Source of the DNA: Nesterenkonia muleiensis
GTDB lineage: Bacteria; Actinomycetota; Actinomycetes; Actinomycetales; Micrococcaceae
Assembly: GCF_003600155.1 (NCBI RefSeq)
Contig: NZ_QWLD01000040.1
Location: forward strand, 62,001-126,000
Reading direction: 5' to 3'
DNA length: 64,000 nt
Position 1 is the stretch's first letter. The number at the start of each line of letters is the position of its first letter. The notes under the pieces were generated by a model that saw only the letters and a list, made by a program, of their open reading frames with translations, made no database searches and had not been told where the DNA came from. The translations under genes were made by a program, and so were the position numbers. This document shows positions 17,822 through 25,626 of the stretch, piece after piece.

Positions 17822-19443
17822 GCGACTCTTCAGCAGCCCAAACCGTGCTCCGGGTCGAGGACCTGCGGGTGGCCATCGGCCGCAAGGAGATCGTCAGAGG
17901 TGTCAACTTCCAGGTGGGCCGCGGCGGCACACTGGGCATTGTGGGCGAATCCGGATCCGGGAAGTCGATGAGCGTGCTGGCCGCCACCGGCCTGCTGGAC
18001 GCACCGGGCGCGGTGGTCACCGGTACCAGCACACTCCACGACGACGACGGCGCGGGGCTGGCTCTGACCTCCGCAACACCCAAACAGCTCAGAAGGGTCC
18101 ACGGCAACTCCATCGGATTCGTCTTCCAGGACCCCAGCACGTCCCTGAACCCGCTGCTGACCCTGGAGCGCCAGATCTCCGAGTCCCTGGAGACCCACCG
18201 CGGGATGACCCGCCGGACAGCGCGGGCGCGCGCTCTGGAACTGCTGGAGGCAGTGGGCATCCCAGATCCTGAGTCCCGGCTGGACTCCTACCCGCACCAG
18301 CTCTCCGGCGGCCAGCGCCAGCGGGTGATGATCGCCATCGCACTGGCCTGCGATCCCGCGATGCTGATCGCCGATGAACCGACCACTGCACTGGATGTCA
18401 CCACTCAGGCCCAGATCATCGACCTGGTCAAAGAACTCCAGCATGACCGCGGCACAGCGGTGGTGTGGATCAGCCACGATCTCGGTGTCATCGGACAGGT
18501 GGCTGACGAGGTGCTGGTGCTCAAGTCCGGAGAGGCTGTGGAGCACCGGGAGACGGTCTCGCTGATGGACCACCCTTCGCATGCCTACACCACACAGCTG
18601 CTGGCTGCCCGTCCGGTTCTGGGGCGGGTGCCCCAGCCCGCCGACCCCGCCGCCGAGGTGGTGCTCGCCGTGGAAGACCTGGATGTGGCATTCCCCGTTT
18701 CCACCCCTGCGGGCAAGAAGACCATCCACGCGGTCGACAGCGTCTCCTTCGAGGTCCGGCGCGGACACACCCTGGGCATCGTCGGCGAGTCCGGCTCCGG
18801 TAAGTCCACCATCGCCAATGTGCTCACCGGCCTGGTCGAGCCTCAGGGCGGCACCGCCCAGCTCGGCGGCACGGACCTGCTGAGGGTCCGGGGAAAACAG
18901 GGGCGTGGGCTGCGCCGTCGCGTGGCCATGGTGTTCCAGGATCCCTTCGCCTCGCTGAACTCGCGGATGCGGGTGGGGGACTCCATCGGAGAGCCGCTCA
19001 CCGTGCACCGGCTCCCGGCCAGTGGAAGCCGCAGTGACAGGATCCGGGAACTTCTGGAGCTGGTCGACCTGCCGACCCATTTCGCCTCCAGGTACCCCCA
19101 TGAGCTCTCCGGAGGGCAGCGGCAGCGAGTATCGATTGCCCGGGCATTGGCACTGGAGCCGGAGGTGGTGATCCTGGATGAGTCCACCGCCGCGCTGGAT
19201 GTCTCGATCCAGGCCCGTGTGCTCGACCTGCTGGCCCGCCTGCAGAGTGAGCTGGGTCTGACCTACCTCTTCATCGCCCATGATCTAGCGGTGGTGCAGC
19301 AGATGAGCCACGATGTGCTGGTCATGCGTAACGGCCAGGCGGTGGAGCAGGGGGCCGCGGAGCAGATCTTCGACGATCCCCAGCAGGACTACACCAGGAT
19401 GCTGCTGGCTGCCATTCCGCCTGAGCGGCCCGCTGCTGTGTGA
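17818..19443 (+). CDS. Fused double ATPase of the peptide ABC transporter
   Basis: 541 residues with two complete ATP-binding cassettes in one chain, replacing the separate DppD and DppF. Cassette 1 has Walker [11 protein letters not shown] (about 41-50), signature [12 protein letters not shown] and Walker [14 protein letters not shown]. Cassette 2 has [12 protein letters not shown] (about 322), [12 protein letters not shown] and [12 protein letters not shown]. The second Walker B has Ser where Pro is normal, which should be harmless. It energises uptake by the two permeases. ATGA overlap with DppC; last gene of the operon. Confidence 0.93.
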   Translation: MSDSSAAQTVLRVEDLRVAIGRKEIVRGVNFQVGRGGTLGIVGESGSGKSMSVLAATGLLDAPGAVVTGTSTLHDDDGAGLALTSATPKQLRRVHGNSIGFVFQDPSTSLNPLLTLERQISESLETHRGMTRRTARARALELLEAVGIPDPESRLDSYPHQLSGGQRQRVMIAIALACDPAMLIADEPTTALDVTTQAQIIDLVKELQHDRGTAVVWISHDLGVIGQVADEVLVLKSGEAVEHRETVSLMDHPSHAYTTQLLAARPVLGRVPQPADPAAEVVLAVEDLDVAFPVSTPAGKKTIHAVDSVSFEVRRGHTLGIVGESGSGKSTIANVLTGLVEPQGGTAQLGGTDLLRVRGKQGRGLRRRVAMVFQDPFASLNSRMRVGDSIGEPLTVHRLPASGSRSDRIRELLELVDLPTHFASRYPHELSGGQRQRVSIARALALEPEVVILDESTAALDVSIQARVLDLLARLQSELGLTYLFIAHDLAVVQQMSHDVLVMRNGQAVEQGAAEQIFDDPQQDYTRMLLAAIPPERPAAV

Positions 19444-19492
19444 CCAGGTGTGTGGGGGCTCTACGGCGGCGATAACCCACCGGCTTGGCCCA

Positions 19493-19505
19493 TAGACTGA
19501 TCCGG
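19493..19505 (+). promoter_or_regulatory. Leaderless -10 element of the YeiH-family gene
   Basis: TAGACT at 19493-19498 ends 6 bases before the GTG start at 19505; no ribosome site fits between them. Confidence 0.45.
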
Positions 19506-20539
19506 TGCCTCAATTCGATCCTGAGCGGTGGGCGGACCGCGGCTACGAGATACTGCCAGGCGCGGTACTGGCCTTCGTGGGCGCAGTAGCGGCCCACCGG
19601 TTCCTGGGGGAGTGGCTGCCGGTCTCTGGACTGTTGATCGCCATTCTCATCGGCATGGCGATGCGCACCTTCGGGTGGGTCCCCCGGTGGGGTGAGACCG
19701 GGCTGAGGTGGGCGGCGAAGTTCCCGCTCCGATTAGGGATCGTGCTGCTCGGCCTGCAGCTGTCCTTGATAGATGTCCTCGGCCTGGGCTGGGAGGTACT
19801 GCTGATCGTGGTGGTCACCGTGGCGGTCACCTTCATCGGTATCCGACTGCTCGGCCCGCTGTTCCGGACCGACCGCACGACGGCGGCACTGGTCGCCACC
19901 GGAACGGCGATCTGCGGGGCATCGGCGGTCGCTGCGGCCTCGGCGGTGCTGGACCGCGGGGACGGCAAGGACCGGCAGGAGCGCGATATCGGGGCCCCCA
20001 CTGCGACTGCGCTCGCGGTGGTCACCATCTGGGGCACTGCGGCGATGATCGCCCTGCCTGCGGCCAGTGCTGCTCTTGGGTTGGGGGAGAGAATGGCAGG
20101 TATCTGGATCGGCGCCAGTGTCCATGAGGTCGGCCAGGTGGTGGCCGCGGGAGGCATGGTCGGGGCCACCGCACTGGCAGCGGCCACCATGGTCAAGCTG
20201 GCGAGGGTGCTGCTGCTGGCGCCTGCGGTGATCGCACTGCGGCTCGGCGGCGACGCGGCTACGAAGGAAAAGGCGAAGCGACCGCCGATCATGCCCTGGT
20301 TCGTCCTGGGCTTCCTCGCCGCGGTCGCGCTGAACTCGGCGGCTGATATTCCCTCGGAGACCGCAGATTTTCTCTCTCAAGTCACCACCATGGTCATCAT
20401 GTTTGCCATGGTTGGGATCGGGGCCGCGGTCAACCTCCGGGATCTGTTGCGCACCGGCACCCCGGCTCTGCTGCTGGGCGGGGCAGGAAGTCTGATCGCG
20501 GCAGGAACTGCTCTGGGCGGCGTCGTCGTGCTGCTCTGA
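19505..20539 (+). CDS. YeiH/UPF0324 family putative anion exporter
   Basis: 344 residues, about ten transmembrane helices. Conserved family stretches are GLLIAILIGMAMR, LRLGIVLLGLQLSL, GTAICGASAVAAASAVL and IWIGASVHEVGQVVAAG, the last holding a charged pair within a helix. The family is annotated as putative sulfate exporter and is usually beside sulfur or LysR genes; neither is here. Single-gene unit with a leaderless-looking GTG start. Confidence 0.82.
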   Translation: MPQFDPERWADRGYEILPGAVLAFVGAVAAHRFLGEWLPVSGLLIAILIGMAMRTFGWVPRWGETGLRWAAKFPLRLGIVLLGLQLSLIDVLGLGWEVLLIVVVTVAVTFIGIRLLGPLFRTDRTTAALVATGTAICGASAVAAASAVLDRGDGKDRQERDIGAPTATALAVVTIWGTAAMIALPAASAALGLGERMAGIWIGASVHEVGQVVAAGGMVGATALAAATMVKLARVLLLAPAVIALRLGGDAATKEKAKRPPIMPWFVLGFLAAVALNSAADIPSETADFLSQVTTMVIMFAMVGIGAAVNLRDLLRTGTPALLLGGAGSLIAAGTALGGVVVLL

Positions 20540-20663
20540 CGGGGCACAAGGATCACGTTCCTTGCAGTTGTTCCTATGGCGTTCGCGGCAGGCAGCCGGT
20601 GTGTTCGGCGATAAGCTCGGTGCGTGACAGCATTGCGCTGTCCGTCTCCGCAGCTCAGGGACC

Positions 20664-21224
20664 CTACGCCGCCACCGCACGCTGGTGTACTGAACGAAGC
20701 CATTCCAGCGCAGCGTGATGACCACCGGTGAGGCCGCCGGGCAGATAGAGCGCGTCACCGTCGACTGCACCCAAGCCGGCCCGATTCGTCGCGGTGATGG
20801 CCAGGTCCTCCACCTGCTGCTTGCGGCCGCGGTCCTCATCCCGCGCATCGAGGCCTTCAGCGCTCAGGCGCAGCGCGATGAGCAGCCCTCGGCCTCCTGT
20901 GGCCTGACGTTCCTCATCGATCCGCACCACCGCAGTCCAGGGGATGACTCCGGCGTGGGGCGTCTCGATCTCCTCTGCGCGGACACGAACTCTTCTGGGG
21001 CGCGCAGCCTGATACCCCAGCGAGAGTGTGCCGAGCACGCCGAATAAGAGCACGGCGGCCCACCCCCATAAGGTGCTCTCCCCGGAGAGGATCAGCCAGA
21101 TCCCTACGGCGCCGAAGACCCAGCATCCCAGCAGGTAGGCGAAGGTCTTGCTGCGGTTGACTGCGAGCACGGCCTCTCCGTGCTGCTGCAGGTCACTTTC
21201 CCACTTCTGTGCAGAATCAGACAT
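20664..21224 (-). CDS. Small membrane protein with PH-like domain
   Basis: 186 residues from the ATG at 21224 (GGAAAG 7 bases ahead). Two hydrophobic helices close together (FAYLLGCWVFGAVGIWLILS and WGWAAVLLFGVLGTLSLGY) are followed by a beta-rich cytoplasmic segment (VRVRAEEIETPHAGVIPWTA, VVRIDEERQ) resembling bacterial PH-like domains. The C-terminal third reads GAVDGDALYLPGGLTGGHHA. It is divergent from the SOS-box radical SAM gene. Function unknown. Confidence 0.6.
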   Translation of the reverse strand: MSDSAQKWESDLQQHGEAVLAVNRSKTFAYLLGCWVFGAVGIWLILSGESTLWGWAAVLLFGVLGTLSLGYQAARPRRVRVRAEEIETPHAGVIPWTAVVRIDEERQATGGRGLLIALRLSAEGLDARDEDRGRKQQVEDLAITATNRAGLGAVDGDALYLPGGLTGGHHAALEWLRSVHQRAVAA

Positions 21225-21344
21225 GACGCTCTTTCCGCTCCACAACTGTGCTGCCGTCGTAATTTTCCCCAGACAACATAATGAGTGATCCTGAGCGTGA
21301 GCTGTTCAGTGGCTGGAGCCGCTCAGTGCACCCTTGCAAGCGAA

Positions 21345-21360
21345 TCGAAAGTATGTTCGA
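21345..21360 (+). promoter_or_regulatory. SOS box (LexA operator)
   Basis: TCGAAAGTATGTTCGA differs by one base from the actinobacterial LexA consensus TCGAAC-N4-GTTCGA. It ends 9 bases before the ATG of the Rv2578c-like gene. The M. tuberculosis orthologue Rv2578c is listed in the LexA regulon, which supports the call. Confidence 0.75.
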
Positions 21361-21369
21361 ATATCTGTC

Positions 21370-22434
21370 ATGCGCTGGGCAGGACAGAAGATCGACGACG
21401 ACGCCCCGGCATTGCTGCCCATGAAAGGGCTGGTGCGTTCGGTGCGCACTCCTGAGTTCGAAGGGGTCACCTTTCACGAGGTGGCGGCCAAGACTGCGCT
21501 GAACAAGGTTCCAGCCCAGTCCAATATGCCCTTCACCTGGACAATCAACCCGATGCGCGGATGCCTCCACCAGTGCAGATACTGCTTTGCGCGGAAGACT
21601 CATGAGTATTTGGATCTGGACTCTGGGAGAGACTTCGACACTCAGATTGTGGTCAAGACCAATGTGGCCGAGGTGCTGGGTGCTGAGCTGGCCAAGCCCA
21701 GCTGGAGGCGTGAGCACGTGGCACTGGGCACCAACACCGACCCCTACCAGCGGGCCGAAGGTCGGTACCGGCTCATGCCGGGCATCATCCGGGCACTGGC
21801 TGAGTCCGGCACGCCGTTTTCGATCCTGACCAAGGGGCCGTTGCTGAAGCGGGACCTTCCTCTTCTCAAGGAGGCTGCCCAGCAGGTTCCCGTGTCCGTG
21901 GCAGTGTCGCTGGCGATCATGGACGCAGAGCTTCAACAGAGGGTGGAACCGGGAACGCCGGACCCGCGGGCCAGGCTCAACCTGATCAAAGCCATCACCG
22001 ACGCCGGGCTCGAATGCAATGTGCTGGCCATGCCGATCCTGCCCTGGCTCACCGATTCCGCCGAGCAGCTCGACGCGCTCCACGGAGCCCTGGCTGAGGC
22101 AGGTGCTGGCTGGGTCACCACCGGCGCACTGCATCTGAGGCCCGGTGCCCGCGAATGGTTCATGCAGTGGCTGCAGGCCGAATACCCCGCACTGGTCCCC
22201 CAATACCGACGGCTCTACCGCGGCGCACGCGGCGGGTTCACCAGCTACGCCTCCGCCGAGTACAAGAAGTGGCTGGGCAAACAGGCTGCCGCAGCACGGC
22301 GGCGCCACGGTTTCGTCGTCCGGGAGGACCGCGTGTGGCGTGGGCGCTCCGCACCTGATGAGACACCAGCTGCCCGGCCGCAGCTGAACGATCTGGAGGT
22401 CTCGGCTGGGCCCGCCCAGTCTGCCCTGTTCTAA
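21370..22434 (+). CDS. Rv2578c-family radical SAM protein
   Basis: 354 residues from the ATG at 21370. The radical SAM cluster motif is CLHQCRYC (C-x3-C-x2-C), set in the family context INPMRGCLHQCRYCFARKTH, followed by ALGTNTDPYQRAEGRYRLM and FSILTKGPLLKRDL. Relatives resemble the spore photoproduct lyase branch, so a DNA-repair-linked reaction is plausible; the SOS box immediately in front fits this. The C-terminal tail (after about 300) is basic and Arg-rich. The starting ATG is close behind the operator, so LexA would block initiation directly. The exact reaction is unknown. Confidence 0.88.
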   Translation: MRWAGQKIDDDAPALLPMKGLVRSVRTPEFEGVTFHEVAAKTALNKVPAQSNMPFTWTINPMRGCLHQCRYCFARKTHEYLDLDSGRDFDTQIVVKTNVAEVLGAELAKPSWRREHVALGTNTDPYQRAEGRYRLMPGIIRALAESGTPFSILTKGPLLKRDLPLLKEAAQQVPVSVAVSLAIMDAELQQRVEPGTPDPRARLNLIKAITDAGLECNVLAMPILPWLTDSAEQLDALHGALAEAGAGWVTTGALHLRPGAREWFMQWLQAEYPALVPQYRRLYRGARGGFTSYASAEYKKWLGKQAAAARRRHGFVVREDRVWRGRSAPDETPAARPQLNDLEVSAGPAQSALF

Positions 22435-22563
22435 CTCCTGGGGTGAATCAGTGAGCCCCCTGGAGGCCAGAAATGGCGCGGATTGACCAAGCGGTGATTA
22501 CCCATAGTGGCCAAGGTGACCAACCTGTGACCACCCCAAAAGTCAGACTCGTTGTCTCATTCC

Positions 22564-22577
22564 GTATTACGTAATAC
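22564..22577 (+). promoter_or_regulatory. Perfect palindrome before the antitoxin gene
   Basis: GTATTACGTAATAC is a perfect 14-bp palindrome whose last base directly precedes the ATG region (22579) of the ribbon-helix-helix gene; a looser CTCAT/ATGAG pair flanks it. Placement and symmetry fit autoregulation by a ribbon-helix-helix dimer. Confidence 0.6.
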
Positions 22578-22578
22578 A

Positions 22579-22848
22579 ATGAGTGCTATGGCGAAGAGAA
22601 TTATGCAGGGCAGAGAAGTCACCGATGATCAGGTGCAGGTCTGGGCCGATGAGGCGGAAGCCGGATACGACGTCAATCAGCTGGCGAAGCGATGGGGGCG
22701 GCCTCCACGCGCGGATGGCCCATCACAGGTGGTGCCCACGCGGTTCTCTGATGCCGAGTTGGCCGTGCTGATGAGGCGCGCCCAGCGCGAGGGTATGGAC
22801 CGCTCCGCAGCGATTCGCGCCGCTGTGCGCGAGTGGGCGCATTCATGA
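22579..22848 (+). CDS. Ribbon-helix-helix antitoxin-like protein
   Basis: 89 residues from the ATG at 22579 (another ATG at 22588 is possible). The C-terminal third, PTRFSDAELAVLMRRAQREG then MDRSAAIRAAVREW, is a classic CopG/Arc strand-helix-helix DNA-binding unit. The N-terminal part (VTDDQVQVWADEAEAGYDVN) is acidic and may bind a toxin. Its stop overlaps the next reading frame by ATGA, the usual antitoxin-toxin layout, and a palindrome lies in front. It is probably an orphan because the partner gene is broken. Confidence 0.75.
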   Translation: MSAMAKRIMQGREVTDDQVQVWADEAEAGYDVNQLAKRWGRPPRADGPSQVVPTRFSDAELAVLMRRAQREGMDRSAAIRAAVREWAHS

Positions 22849-23048
22849 TCGTTGCCCCGTCGGCACGCAAACACGGGATCAGCGATGACGATGCGATAGC
22901 CGCTGCACGTTAGGTTCTTGCCGGTGGACCGCTCGACGATGAGAACCCTCAACGCGAACTGCGAATCGGTTTAGACACCGCGGGTCGGTTGCTAGAGATC
23001 ATCCATGCCATGAGGGCGCGGGCACAGTATCGGCGGCTCCTCGCCTAG
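22845..23048 (+). pseudogene. Decayed toxin partner of the ribbon-helix-helix gene
   Basis: Starting at the ATG that overlaps the antitoxin stop, the frame reads MIVAPSARKHGISDDDAIAA and is broken by a TAG at 22911-22913. Past it the same frame continues with VLAGGPLDDENPQRELRIGL, DTAGRLLEII and IHAMRARAQYRRLLA to a second stop at 23048. This is the pattern of small BrnT/DUF4258-like partners found behind such antitoxins. Besides the stop, a segment seems missing between LLEII and HAM, so inactivation looks old. The family assignment is from memory of the motif order and is moderate. Confidence 0.6.
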
Positions 23049-23471
23049 CCGCCACGACGACGACCTGGGGACTCTCTTGGCCAGCAACGAACAACATCAA
23101 CAGATAGTAGGTGGCTCGCGAGCTGGAGACTGCGGCCCAGGACCTGGCGCGCTCCAGACGCGCCCTGCCCAGAACCTTGCCAACTCCGCCTAGCAGATCC
23201 GGGCATTGGACCGAGTTATCGGGGTGGTCCGACGGAAGTCGTCGCCTCATTAAGGACTCGATTTCAGTGAGGGAGGGCCAGCTCGTTCCCGGATACTCCG
23301 GTGAGAACTGTCCGCGGATAAAATGCAGTTGCGGACAGAATCACAATTGGTACAGTGAGGGACATACGGCGACGTGCTCCTAGAAAAAGATGCACAGTTA
23401 ATGAGAATTTAAGCCTGCTTGCTAGGGGCTCTCAGTCATCAAGTGCGGCTTTTATTCTCCAAAGGAGGACT
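23049..23471. other. 423 bases without a gene upstream of ectD
   Basis: Short frames here lack coding character. The right half is relatively AT-rich and holds an inverted repeat with an internal -10 box (23308-23338, listed separately) and the ectD ribosome site AAAGGAGG. The left half may be remnants of the same decayed region as the toxin gene. Confidence 0.5.
23308..23338 (+). promoter_or_regulatory. Operator-like inverted repeat around a -10 box
   Basis: CTGTCCGC (23308-23315) and GCGGACAG (23331-23338) are a perfect 8-bp inverted repeat. The 15 bases between contain GATAAAAT, a good -10 element. A protein bound to both arms would sit on the promoter for ectD, giving a 5' leader of about 140 bases. 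A hairpin in RNA is the other reading. Confidence 0.4.
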
Positions 23472-24374
23472 ATGACAACGGCTGTTGAGTCAACTGTTCG
23501 TGACCACTACCCGACGCGGGAGGGTGATCAGACGACGGTGTCAGACCGTCAAGACCCTGTTGTTCATGACTGGAACGCTGATGGTCCGCTGGATATTCAA
23601 GCCCTGAAGCGCTATGAGGCGACGGGTTACCTCACCATCGATCAGCTCATCTCCGATGAAGAGCTGCACCTGTTCCGCCAGGAGCTGCGCAGACTCGCCC
23701 GTGACCCTGCGGCCAAATCCGATGAGGCGACTATTGTTGAGGCAAAATCCGATGAAGTCCGTTCGATCTTCGATATCCACCGGAGTAATAAGATATTCCA
23801 GAAGATCGCCAATGATCCTCGTGTGGTGAAGCGTGCCGAACAGCTCTTGGGATCAAAAGTGTATATACACCAGAGCAGAATCAATTATAAGCCTGGATTT
23901 GTCGGCAAGGATTTTTGGTGGCATTCGGACTTTGAGACCTGGCACGCTGAGGATGGGATGCCCACGCCCCGCGCGGTGAGCGTCTCCATCTCTTTGACGG
24001 ACAACTACTCGTTCAACGGGCCGCTGATGATCATGCCCGGATCCCATAAGAAGTACATCGGCTGCGCCGGGGGCACCCCGGAGGACAACTACAAGAAGTC
24101 CTTGGTCATGCAGGGGGCGGGGACCCCGGATCAGTACACTTTGACCGATTTCGCCGATCAGTTCGGCGTTGATGTGCTCGAAGGGCCCGCAGGCGGAGCG
24201 GTGATGTTCGACTCCAACTGCATGCATGCCTCCAACGGAAACGTCACTCCGTACTCCCGCTCGAATGTGTTTATCGTCTACAACTCGGTGGAGAACACCC
24301 CTGTGGAGCCTTTCGCCGCCGCGGCGCCGCGACCTGAATTCGCCGGCAGCACCGACTTCACCCCCGCCGGCTGA
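23472..24374 (+). CDS. ectD: Ectoine hydroxylase
   Basis: 300 residues, normal length. This non-haem Fe(II)/2-oxoglutarate dioxygenase turns ectoine into 5-hydroxyectoine. The family signature FWWHSDFETWHAEDGMP provides iron ligands His151 and Asp153; the third ligand is His252 in CMHASNGN. The ligand spacing agrees with characterised EctD proteins. The ATG at 23472 has a strong AAAGGAGG three bases ahead. No ectABC lie nearby, so the substrate must be made by genes elsewhere or imported. A promoter with an inverted repeat lies upstream. It marks the host as salt- or heat-stressed. Confidence 0.93.
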   Translation: MTTAVESTVRDHYPTREGDQTTVSDRQDPVVHDWNADGPLDIQALKRYEATGYLTIDQLISDEELHLFRQELRRLARDPAAKSDEATIVEAKSDEVRSIFDIHRSNKIFQKIANDPRVVKRAEQLLGSKVYIHQSRINYKPGFVGKDFWWHSDFETWHAEDGMPTPRAVSVSISLTDNYSFNGPLMIMPGSHKKYIGCAGGTPEDNYKKSLVMQGAGTPDQYTLTDFADQFGVDVLEGPAGGAVMFDSNCMHASNGNVTPYSRSNVFIVYNSVENTPVEPFAAAAPRPEFAGSTDFTPAG

Positions 24375-24411
24375 GCGCCGTTCGGGCCCGTTCCCGGCGT
24401 CCGGGGCTCCT

Positions 24412-25626
24412 TTAGCTGCTGGTCGCCGGTTTTTCGGGGCTGCCGCCACGAGCTTCCCGTGCTGAGGTGATGTCATCGATGATCAGCACAATATGACGTG
24501 TGCTGGTGATCAGAGACCCGTAGGTCGGCCAGAAGTCACGGGGCAGAGCGTCGTCCTCGGACATCTCCGCGGACAGGGAGGTGAGGTCCTCGTGGAAAGG
24601 CTCGACCTCGGCATCGGGGTCGGCGATGGCACAGCCGACGCCTTCGAGGATCTTCACCCAGCGACGACGGAAGCGGTCGTCCCAGTGGCCGTCGGCGTAG
24701 GTGGACTCGCGCAGGGTACGGGCCAGATGCCGCAGGTGCGAAACTCCCTCATCGGCGCGTTCGAGGATTTCCTCGTCACTGGCTCCCTGGGCGTTCCAGC
24801 TGCTCTGCTCAAGATTCTGTCTTCCTCTGAACGCCGTGCGCAGGCGGCCGCGGGGATTCACCCTGCGTGACTCGCGGGCGAAGCGGACCACTGCCCAGGC
24901 GGAGCTGAGCTCCTGACCGATCGCTTCGGTCTCCTGGAACCAGGCCTCGGCTCTGTCGGTGTCCCAGGAGTCGGAGAACTCTTCGGCCATGCTCACCAGG
25001 ACTTTGCCCATACGCCGGTTGACGCTGTCCACATAGCGGCCTGCCTGCCTGTCCCGCAGCGGCGGGAAGATCAGCAGGTTGACCAGGATTCCGGCGGCCA
25101 CGCCGACCCCGACTTCCAGAATCCGATCATCCAGCAGTGGTGCCTGCTCCTCGAAGCCGCTGCCGAGCACGAAGATGGCCGTGGTGGCAATGGCCACGCC
25201 CTCATCCCGAATCCACGAGATCCGGGCCGCGGTGAGGCCCACGGTCAGTGCCAGCGCGAAGGTCCAGATGCTAACACCGAGAAAGTAGCCGATGACGAAT
25301 GAGAGTCCGACGCCGATGGAGGACGCCACTGTGGTCTGAACACCGCGCGACAGTGAGCGGTGGACTGTGGCGTGAACGGTCAACAACGCGGTCCAGGGTG
25401 CCAGGAACGGCAGGTCGGAGTCCAGCAGTGCCACGGAGATCCACCACGCACCGGTGGCAGCGATCACCGTCTTGAGGATCTGCAGCACATCGGTGAGGAA
25501 CTCCGGCTTCCTCACCGTCTGTCTCAGCCATCCCACCCCGCGCAACAGAGCAGGCCCGTTGCGCGTTCGCTCGGCGGAGGCCCCTGTGTTCTCGTGTGGT
25601 TCTGCAGTGCCGCAGCTCTGGTTCAT
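24412..25626 (-). CDS. FUSC-family (aromatic acid exporter-like) membrane protein
   Basis: 404 residues. The N-terminal half has about six hydrophobic helices (VIAATGAWWISVALL, FLAPWTALLTVHATVHRSL, GVGLSFVIGYFLGVSIW, FALALTVGLTAARISW), the FUSC pattern of bacterial efflux proteins such as AaeB. The C-terminal half is a soluble, charged helical domain. Its ATG overlaps the stop of the giant helicase gene by ATGA (25623-25626), so the two are co-translated, an unexpected pairing. Substrate unknown. Confidence 0.75.
   Translation of the reverse strand: MNQSCGTAEPHENTGASAERTRNGPALLRGVGWLRQTVRKPEFLTDVLQILKTVIAATGAWWISVALLDSDLPFLAPWTALLTVHATVHRSLSRGVQTTVASSIGVGLSFVIGYFLGVSIWTFALALTVGLTAARISWIRDEGVAIATTAIFVLGSGFEEQAPLLDDRILEVGVGVAAGILVNLLIFPPLRDRQAGRYVDSVNRRMGKVLVSMAEEFSDSWDTDRAEAWFQETEAIGQELSSAWAVVRFARESRRVNPRGRLRTAFRGRQNLEQSSWNAQGASDEEILERADEGVSHLRHLARTLRESTYADGHWDDRFRRRWVKILEGVGCAIADPDAEVEPFHEDLTSLSAEMSEDDALPRDFWPTYGSLITSTRHIVLIIDDITSAREARGGSPEKPATSS

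Noticed and set aside
17830-19281. Long open frame antisense to the fused ABC ATPase
   Set aside because: Shadow of GC-rich codons; the forward protein has full ABC motifs and the reverse one has none.
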